A DNA stretch of 64,000 nt, taken from positions 12,447,385 to 12,511,384 of the forward strand of contig NC_088295.1 of NCBI RefSeq assembly GCF_032854445.1. Reading direction: 5' to 3'. The notes under the pieces are model-generated. The model made no database searches. It was not told the origin of the DNA and saw nothing but the letters and a program-made list of their open reading frames with translations. This DNA is from Liolophura sinensis (lineage: Eukaryota; Mollusca; Polyplacophora; Chitonida; Chitonidae). The position numbers and the translations under genes are program-made. Positions 56,970 to 64,000 of the stretch are shown one piece after another. Numbering within the stretch: the stretch's first letter is position 1; every line of letters begins with the position of its first letter.

Positions 56970-57389
56970 AGGAGTTGGACCAATATCTCAAATGTCATGC
57001 TGCACTAACTCAAACTGTGTGGAAGTAACCACCGAGGGAAAGTTTAGATCATTTTTCGCAAGTTATTTCACAGGTCAAAAAAAAAATTGTTTTTCTACAA
57101 ACCGATGGACACAACCTTGAGAACAAATCAATGGCTTGTTATGCTACCAATGTTTCAATGAGGGTCTAGATGGACTTATGTGTGTATAATCAACAGTCCA
57201 TGCCTGAGAAGTTTAGCCCATGTGGTGAGGGCCAGCAGCCAGGTCATCACTGGGGATTACTGCACAGCTGGGGGCTGATCACTCTCCCTTGCCATCTCCT
57301 CCGGCAACTCAAATCAGCTTAACTTTACGGCCAGAAATTTTCGGCTTAACTCTACGTGATTTACAGTAGTTCAACAAGAGTCATATTCT

Positions 57390-57700
57390 TCAACCTTTTC
57401 GCATGTTTGTAAGGCGTTTATTCAAGGGTTTTCTGCAGGCATTACTCTGCACTGACTGATAAAGTTATGTTTTTGTGAAGCCTTGAAACTTGCCAATACA
57501 ACCAATGTAGTTTTATCTCCAAAATCCAATTAAAAGTGTGCATGAATTCCACTGAAAATTGCTCTTTCATATGCCTAAAGGTTGAGGAGTTAGGTTACTA
57601 TTCAAAATCTTGGAGACTATTCATCTTTTACACTCTTGTGAATACAATTTCTTCACATCTGTGAAACATTTATGTGACACTTTATAACTTAACCAAAATT
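57390..57700. repeat. Dispersed intronic repeat, second copy
   Basis: CAATGTAGTTTTATC, GTGCATGAATTCCACTGAAA and GCTCTTTCA match the copy at 27080-27560 in order and orientation. Confidence 0.6.
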
Positions 57701-57775
57701 GGGAACCTAGGTTCATTATACAACAGGGGACTACACGGATTTGCCATTACTCGGGATATCAGGCACACAACTCAC

Positions 57776-57860
57776 CTTAAAGTCAAAACCATCCTCTGTG
57801 ATGTCTTCCTGGATAACTGCTCCAGGTGAAATAGCTTCACCATTGTTTACAACAAGTGGT
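57776..57860 (-). CDS. Gene B exon: middle of uncharacterised region
   Basis: 85 bases, phase 2 in (CTGCAG) and phase 0 out (GTGAGT). PLVVNNGEAISPGAVIQEDI then EDGFDFK continues both neighbours in frame. No named domain. Confidence 0.75.
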
Positions 57861-58114
57861 CTGCAGTAGAAGCAAACATTGCATGGTTTGACAAAGGACA
57901 ACTTTAAGAAAAAGGACGAATGTATGATCTTCTGTGTCTTTGATAGGCATTACTAACACAACTAACATAAAAGTTAGTGACTTACTTCAATTATAACACA
58001 GAGATTTGGCTCAGCCCAACACCTGACAGTAGCATAATGAATAACTCTTTAACCTGTGTACAGTTGTACACTGCTAGTACATACAGTCATCAGTGAACAT
58101 CATACAGAAACAAC

Positions 58115-58191
58115 TTTGTCAGTCACTTACATTGTTTGTCAGACACTTTTGCAGTTTGTCAGTCACTTACGCAGTTTGTCAGTCACTTAGG
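58115..58191. repeat. About 20-bp tandem repeat, 4 units
   Basis: GTTTGTCAGTCACTTACGCA type units, partly diverged. Confidence 0.8.
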
Positions 58192-58468
58192 CCTTTGCCC
58201 AACTATCCTTACTACAGTGCATAATCATTATCAGAATAGAAGTTGCTGATTGATAGCTTTATGTGCTATAGTGTGAAAGCAATCAGTCAAGGCCTTAAGT
58301 TACTGTCTTTGCAAAGTTTAATAGCCAGGAAACATATTGGTTGCTGGGATCATATTGTCTTACATGCGACTGAAAACCAATCCCAGCTACCTCCTTGTTA
58401 AAGAGATGTTTCAGTTTGAATGTAATCATTAAAAGCATTTCCTAATTGTTGTTGAGATATTATTTTTC

Positions 58469-58597
58469 TGATGGAATGATGGAGGCTCAAATTCCCCCCT
58501 ACCAATTCCTGTGATGGAATGATGGAGGCTCAAATTCCCCCCTACCAATTCCTGTGATGGAATGATGGAGGCTCAAATTCCCGCCTACCAATTCCTG
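58469..58597. repeat. 43-bp tandem repeat, 3 nearly identical units
   Basis: TGATGGAATGATGGAGGCTC starts each unit at 58469, 58512 and 58555; only one base differs in the third (CCCGCC for CCCCCC). Confidence 0.92.
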
Positions 58598-59038
58598 CAC
58601 CAAACACATGTAAATAATGTTAACCATTTCCATAATTATCCAGTACATCTAAGCACTGACTGTCTGATATGAGATACCCATACACTTGTATGTACTCCAC
58701 TACAATCTTGAGGCGTATATTTTTTTGTTCTTCATGTGCAATTAACCTCCCACGAAACTCACATCATGCCCATGGTGTGTGGTATCAATTACACATGTAC
58801 ATGTGCAGATACCACACTTCACTAAAGCAGCTCAATGATGCCTCAAAAGTCCATCTTTGATTCTTCTGTATGAAGGATTATGGCTCAAAGCTTGAATAGC
58901 AGTATTTCGGTGACATTTTTTTAAAGCTGAAAAGAAAACTCCCCTCTTCTTAAAAGCCATTCAGCCTTGGCTCAAACAGTTTTAAAAAGGTTTCAAAAAT
59001 CTGAGTGAGTTTTGTGAAATCGATAACAAGCAACTTAC

Positions 59039-59303
59039 TTGGCATATGGTATTTCTATGTTGAGGAGGAGATCACTAGTTGTGGCTCTCTTCCTGCGCCC
59101 TGATGTGATTGAACAGTTGGCAGAAACCTGAACATCAGAGCAATCTGATAACTGGCATAACTCACTGCCATAGGCTTGGTTCAGTGTCTGCAGCCGCCCT
59201 AGTATCCTGGATTTGATCACCTCTCTAGCTTTTTCATCACAAACCAAATTAAACGTGTACTTCAGAGTTATCTTAAGCTTCACACCTACAGGTGACTTCA
59301 CCT
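59039..59303 (-). CDS. Gene B exon: start of uncharacterised region with RRKR site
   Basis: 265 bases, phase 1 in (CAACAG) and phase 2 out (GTAAGT). VGVKLKITLKYTFNLVCDEK, LCQLSDCSDVQVSANC, then SGRRKRATTSDLLLNI. The R-R-K-R sequence is a candidate proprotein-convertase cleavage site. Paired cysteines suggest a folded domain I cannot name; the equivalent place in gene A is the exon at 2446. Confidence 0.8.
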
Positions 59304-59360
59304 CTGTTGAAACAAACAAGAACATGTCAAATCATGACATTTTTCCAACAAAAGAGAAAG

Positions 59361-59417
59361 GGAGTGCTTGGGGTTTAACGTCGTACTCAACAATTTTTCA
59401 GTCATATGACGACGAAA
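59361..59417 (-). mobile_element. SINE family 2 tail fragment
   Basis: GAGTGCTTGGGGTTTAACGT through CAGTCATATGACGACGAA only. It ends at the same internal point as the fragment at 59584. Confidence 0.75.
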
Positions 59418-59583
59418 GAGAAAGGGAAGAAAATAAAATACTGGCTCACAAAGACGTAAAATAAAACAAGCATAACCCTGAAATATTGAAGTTAACATTT
59501 TGGTATTATATATTTTCGTGTAACTATGCAGAAATATAGAACACCAAAATGTTGACATCAACACTCTGTGTTTCTCTTACGTT

Positions 59584-59652
59584 ACTGAGTGAGTGAGTGA
59601 GTGCTTGGGGTTTAACGTCGTACTCAACAATTTTTCAGTCATATGACGACGA
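59584..59652 (-). mobile_element. SINE family 2 tail fragment
   Basis: GAGTGAGTGAGTGAGTGCTT tail, then CAACAATTTTTCAGTCATAT and GACGACG. 5'-truncated at nearly the same base as the copy 220 bases away. Confidence 0.75.
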
Positions 59653-59666
59653 CTGGCGTTATTGAA

Positions 59667-59860
59667 GACAAAGGTGATCCGAGGTCAGAGTTTACACAGG
59701 TGATCTGAGGTCAGAGTTCACAAAGGTGATCTGGAATCAGAGTTCACAAAGGTGATCTGAGGTCAGAGTTCACAAAGGTGATCTGAGGTTGGAGTTGGCA
59801 AAGCTGACCTGAGGTGAGAGTTCACAAAGGTAATCTGAGGTCCAAGATCACGAAGATTAC
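59667..59860. repeat. 26-bp tandem repeat, about 7 units
   Basis: AAGGTGATCTGAGGTCAGAG with TTCACA linkers, diverging to the right. Directly next to the SINE tail fragment. Confidence 0.88.
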
Positions 59861-60619
59861 TGAGCTCATGTAGGACTTTCGATTCAGTGATCAGGCTTAC
59901 ACATACTTACTTGGCATGCTGCCCATTTCTTAAGACCAAAACATTAACAACACTCGACTAAAAACAACAAAACTTGGGTGCTAAAATAATGATCTCTTAA
60001 AGTGCTAGTACAGTGTCAAGACCTGACAAGGATCGTGACAGTCTGAATTACTTTCTTACATTGTAAACAAATCGCAATGCACTAAAATTGCTGTTGTTAG
60101 TTTTGGGGGATAATAAGGAAACAAAACTTTTCTGTGGTTTCCAAGTTTGTCTGGTGTGACGTCACGCAAGACACACTTGTATATCCACAAAAGATGCCTA
60201 CTTTCAAACACGCATGACCTCATTCCAGCATATAGTGCCTTACTCGACGTCACATCTGCCTGATTTATCGGCACATAAGGAATATTATCACGTCACATCA
60301 GCAAAATTTTATGGAAACTGCCGAAGATTTTGTTTTTTGAGGATTCTTCACTTACTGAGGGTAAATAGTGTTCCATAGAGTATCTTTCGTATCACTTTAA
60401 TATTTTCACCTGCTTTCTCTCGGGACTGAAGCAGGACTTTAATGATACAGGGATGAAAATCCTGAAGCCCTAGGGTAAATGTAGTTATGTTAATGTAGAA
60501 CTACTTTTATCCTTTCTGGCTTTTCCTCTCCCAAACTGTTAAACTAAATTCTCACTTTCCTAAGAATAAAATCTTCTGGCAAAGAAGCAAGAGCCCGGGT
60601 CAGTGTTGTCATCACTTAC

Positions 60620-60829
60620 CTCCACAGGAAGGGAATCTGTATGGTAAATACTTCTGGGGGGTCCTTGTGTCCAGATTTCCTGAGGGTCCACAGGTGTAGA
60701 AGTCTGGGGTGGGGCGGGTGAGCGTCAGATTGTTACTAGAGCACATCAGCTCAAAGTTAGTGTAACTTAGGTACATGTTCTTCTCGTAGCTGCCACGGTC
60801 TGGGCCTAACGTCATGTTACACACATCAT
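60620..60829 (-). CDS. Gene B exon: divergent sushi-like domain
   Basis: 210-base phase 1-1 exon, acceptor ATTCAG and donor GTAAGT. DVCNMTLGPDRGSYEKN, FELMCSSNNLTL, FYTCGPSGNL and PSCG: four cysteines in sushi-like order but without the tryptophan. Its place after HYR supports the call. Confidence 0.75.
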
Positions 60830-61358
60830 CTGAATGAAAAAGTGATTTGGGTCAAGTCAGATGGGATTGTAGAAGTCGAGACAAGATCATTTGTCACACT
60901 ACAATGCCCCAATAAAGGACCGCAATATCCTTCCTTTGCATGTTCAGTGTGGTTCAACATATTTAGAGAAACAATAAGGAAGAGATTGTGACTCAATATC
61001 AAATTTAACTTCAGACAGTCATCCACCAAATCCACTGAATCTGTTCTCTAGGACTGTTGGCATGATCATAAAAATACCCTTGTGCCAAATTTGGCCGAGG
61101 TATATCCAAATTATCAGCTATCAAGTTCAACCAAACGTACATAAAAGAAGTTAGGCATGCTTAATTCCAGAACATTTCTCCAACAAATACATGCAGGTAA
61201 CTAGAGGTAGGCCTACAGCTCAAACAGATATTGTTTTCATTTGCAAGATTTTGCTATAGAAATGAAATACAAACAGGGCAATTTCCTCAAAAAGCTAACA
61301 TTTCATGATTAGCTAATTATCAACATATTTTATGCCTGTCATAAAATGGATTTCTTAC

Positions 61359-61454
61359 TTTTGACAAAAACAATAAAAGAACAGATGGCTGTGGAATTCT
61401 CATCATTTTTAGCCTCGTAAATAACCAAGTGGCGACCCCATAAGAAACTCTCGC
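61359..61454 (-). CDS. Gene B exon: HYR domain, second half
   Basis: 96-base phase 1-1 exon, acceptor GTTTTAG and donor GTAAGA. GESFLWGRHLVIYEAKNDEN then TAICSFIVFVK is the end of an HYR domain (V-x-Y-x-A-x-D-x-x-N...C-x-F-x-V-x-V). Confidence 0.88.
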
Positions 61455-61922
61455 CTAAAACAGAAATGTTACCATAAGTTATAAAAGACTTTAAAATAGA
61501 AAACGATCACCATGTCATTAATCAATAGTTCATTACCGTGCCAGTAAAATACAAGATCAGTAACATTTAATAACAGAAAAACTGTTAAAATCACAACTGG
61601 ATTGACTGACTTTCTTCAGTTTATTATGAAAAATGTATACATAAAATTTATATTAGAACACATAGAAAAGCAATCAAGGATTATTTGGACACCACACAAC
61701 ACTGACATGCCTGGTGTCTGCTCTGATAATAGTGTCTGTACATCCTGGATCAGTATTCATAAAATGTAAAAACATCAAAATAATCACCAACAAAAGTATA
61801 TACATATATATTCATTTTCAATTCACTAATCATAGAAGTAGTTTTCTTCAAAGCTGGTTTTATGTTCAAGAGTTATTTACAATCTAACGCCATCATATAT
61901 GCCTGGAAAGAGAGGTCCTCAC

Positions 61923-62054
61923 CCGTCCCGGCGCTCGATCTCAGGTGGATATTTTCTGTTGTGGGGGGAGGTTCCCAGTGTACCGTGGTCACTCTGTCCT
62001 CTGAGTACAACTCCACATTGGACGGGCACATTGGTGTCTGGGGCATGCTCCTAT
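61923..62054 (-). CDS. Gene B exon: HYR domain, first half
   Basis: 132-base phase 1-1 exon, acceptor GAACAG and donor GTGAGG. MCPSNVELYSEDRVTTVHWE then PPPTTEN is the HYR start (C-P...V-x-W-x-x-P-x-x-T-x-N). In gene A each HYR is a single exon; here it is split in two. Confidence 0.88.
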
Positions 62055-62745
62055 CTGTTCAGGGAGGTCAGGGAACAGCAATATGAATAAAAAATAGTGA
62101 TATGCAACCGCACTCCTCAATATTCCTACATGTGTATGACTTAATATAAACAGAGGTTAGAGTTCAGTTTACAGCATACATGTACACAAGTTTATGCCTC
62201 AAGTACATCAGAATACATTCCCAAATGCTGACCCCTTTTTGGCAGATCAGAGATGTCTGTGGCTCAGGGTTACAATTTCACACCCAGGGTTTAAATCTCC
62301 ATATACCCTCTCAACACGCGGATAACAATTTTGTCCCTGCAATAATTATCAAATAGAAAGTCAGTCTCACTTATATGTAAAGCTAAGAAAAATCACCCTA
62401 GATATGTCGACTGCAGATTGGGCTGGTAAAATGGCTCCTACTCCCAAGCTGAATCCCACGTCTCTTGGAAATACTCAGTTACATGAACCTGTGCCTGGGA
62501 AATATACCTGTTCCTGAATGGCGGAGGTCAAATCTATACCTAGGGTACATAGCAATAAGCCAAAGTCCTTTTGTGCAAGATATATCTTTAAACCCTTGTC
62601 TTAGGGCTATTATTATCACTGAATTCCATTTGTGAGGTTAGATCCAACCACTGAACCCTTCCCTAGGGATGTGCTCAGATGGGCCTAGATGAACCAAGAA
62701 AGTGCATAAACATTGGGTTATGAATAAATTTCACCACAGTCATAC

Positions 62746-63044
62746 CTGAGTATGTGCGTATTGAGCATGTCAGACCAGTAAAGCCTTCTGGACATATCTC
62801 GTCCTTGGGTGTAGCAGAGCTGCCCTGTACCCTGTTCACTCCCGGGAAGAGTGCAAACTCTGCCCAGCGTAACACCACTCCGGCTAGAACTGCAGTGGTG
62901 TTCTCGGCTATCAGTGGAATCTCCGTGTCGAAGTCTAATGCCCTGTTGTACAGGTTCACCTGGCTAATGTACCCATTAAACCCTTGTCCATCCACTGGCT
63001 TCTCAAGGCAGGGATCATACTCATTCCCCAGGGTAATCCAAATG
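62746..63044 (-). CDS. Gene B exon: laminin-G/pentraxin-like domain, second half
   Basis: 299 bases, phase 2 in (CTCCAG) and phase 1 out (GTATGA). WITLGNEYDPCLEKPVDGQG, then FNGYISQVNLYNRAL is the closing part of a concanavalin-like fold as in pentraxins. The end, ICPEGFTGLTC, is an EGF-like remnant. Confidence 0.88.
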
Positions 63045-63378
63045 CTGGAGAACATAATAAATGGTAAATGTGTTGCAGTGTGCCCAGAAATTCAAAACAA
63101 CCTCATTCATTTATAACTCATACAAAAAAAGAAAATATAAATATCTAAATCCCTTTTTTCCCATGATTTTACACCATGCAAGCACAAACACAAGTACATA
63201 GCAGACACATGTAGGACAGGAATTAAACACACAAAATCATGCAAACCACCAAGAAAACTACTACATTTTATACAGTCTTCCAATAGACTTCAGTGGGATG
63301 AGGACAAACATGTACCTGTACATACAGTTTCTAGACTAATACTTTGCACCTAAAACCCTGCGATCCTAATCCAGCTGG

Positions 63379-63548
63379 CTCTGTGGCCAAGTGATCAGCT
63401 TGCTAGTGCAGCACAATGAGTTCAAGTCCAGCAATCTGTAGACTGGGTTCCCTTGGATTTCCTACTGCCATAATATTGGCAATCATGATATAAGTGAAAT
63501 AATCTTGAGTGCGATGTGACACATCAATCAAATAAATGAACAAATAAA
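63379..63548 (+). mobile_element. SINE family 1, internally deleted copy
   Basis: GGCTCTGTGGCCAAGTGATC head, GAGTTCAAGTCCAGC B-box-like, then CCATAATATTGGCAATCATG and ACATCAATCAAATAAATGAA. The middle of the body is missing. Confidence 0.75.
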
Positions 63549-63595
63549 ATCAAACCTTCTCGCTATGAAACTAAACAAACAGTCAATGTCCTTAC

Positions 63596-63841
63596 GATTC
63601 ATCCAGTGGACTAACATCCGTGGCAATGGATTTGGTGCCTACAGTTGACCCGTCTGTGGTAAAGCGGACATTGTAGGCACCCTGTCCGTAGTGACTGTCT
63701 ATGGTCACATGATGCCAGCGTCCATCGTTCACCCTCAGGACGTTTGGATATCTGATGGTGAAGGTACCCACACTGGGGAACGAGAGCGTCAAGCCCTCAG
63801 AGCTGACCTGTACTAACTTTCCAGGGCACTTCATCCCTTTC
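63596..63841 (-). CDS. Gene B exon: laminin-G/pentraxin-like domain, first half
   Basis: 246 bases, phase 2-2, acceptor CTTTAG and donor GTAAGG. FTIRYPNVLRVNDGRWHHVT then DSHYGQGAYNVRF: the D-G-x-W-H-H-V motif of laminin-G-like folds. The phase 2 junction makes it the only non-phase-1 module in gene B. Upstream exons lie beyond the right edge. Confidence 0.88.
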
Positions 63842-64000
63842 CTAAAGTAAGATAATCATAAAGTTTTACAAATCAGTTATTTCCTTAATTTCACTTCGTG
63901 AATTTGTGCAAGAATAAACTCATAGTTCTATCATGAACATTATCAAGCATAATGACCAATATAACTACGTTAACTACTGACTGATATCCTTCAGGAAAAC

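Larger units (their letters stand above)
48146..63841 (-). other. Gene B locus: SVEP1-like extracellular protein, 5' part off window
   Basis: Twelve exons join in phase: laminin-G/pentraxin-like domain (2 exons), HYR (2), divergent sushi (1), uncharacterised region (3), GCC2/GCC3 x4. The cassette HYR-sushi-region-GCC2/GCC3 is the same as in gene A, so the two are probably paralogues. About 690 codons are visible. The last exon seen (48146) has a good donor, but no partner exon was found downstream; reading through gives a stop near 48075. Introns hold minisatellites, SINEs, a MITE and a dispersed repeat; 53647-54380, 57861-58110, 58600-59038, 59865-60619 and 60830-61358 hold nothing I recognise. 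Confidence 0.72.

Overview
This is a eukaryotic, metazoan window. Genes are split into many small exons with GT-AG (once GC-AG) introns. The coding modules are animal extracellular domains, and introns and spacers are full of SINEs, minisatellites and one LTR retrotransposon. The SINE types and motifs such as GGGCAATAACTC suggest a lophotrochozoan, most likely a mollusc (bivalve-like). That placement is recalled, not tested.

Host genes, all on the minus strand, from right to left. (1) Gene B, from the right edge to about 48.1 kb, encodes the 3' part of a secreted or matrix protein: laminin-G/pentraxin-like domain, HYR, degenerate sushi, an uncharacterised region with a dibasic RRKR site, then four GCC2/GCC3 (ephrin-receptor-like) cysteine modules. 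Its true 3' end was not found. (2) At 45.2-47.5 kb lies a PARP14-like macro-domain relic without an ADP-ribosyltransferase catalytic domain and with a one-base frame break. (3) Gene A, from about 29.1 kb to beyond the left edge, is a large mosaic: putative signal peptide, C-type lectin, LDLa, 3 CUB, 4 sushi, 2 EGF, 4 sushi, 2 HYR, sushi, an uncharacterised region, then at least 3 GCC2/GCC3 modules. About 1,680 codons are visible. Genes A and B share the order HYR, sushi, uncharacterised region, GCC2/GCC3, which is the order I know from SVEP1 (polydom). They look like related genes in head-to-tail arrangement. Nearly all exons are phase 1-1, as expected for shuffled extracellular modules.

Mobile DNA: a 6.5 kb LTR element (37077-43567) is inserted in a 30/60-bp minisatellite. 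It has Ty3/gypsy-type enzymes and a GPY/F-type integrase, but the order is protease-integrase-RT-RNase H, the copia-like order described for the Gmr1 group. Each LTR holds a 103-106 codon hydrophobic ORF. Its reading frames are broken at several homopolymers. Two tRNA-headed SINE families, a hAT-like MITE and several tandem arrays fill the introns. Two minisatellites begin at the 5' splice site of the preceding exon and copy a splice-donor-like motif in each unit.

All exon borders were read by eye from splice consensus, phase continuity and domain pattern. Domain names come from recognised motifs, not from a search.
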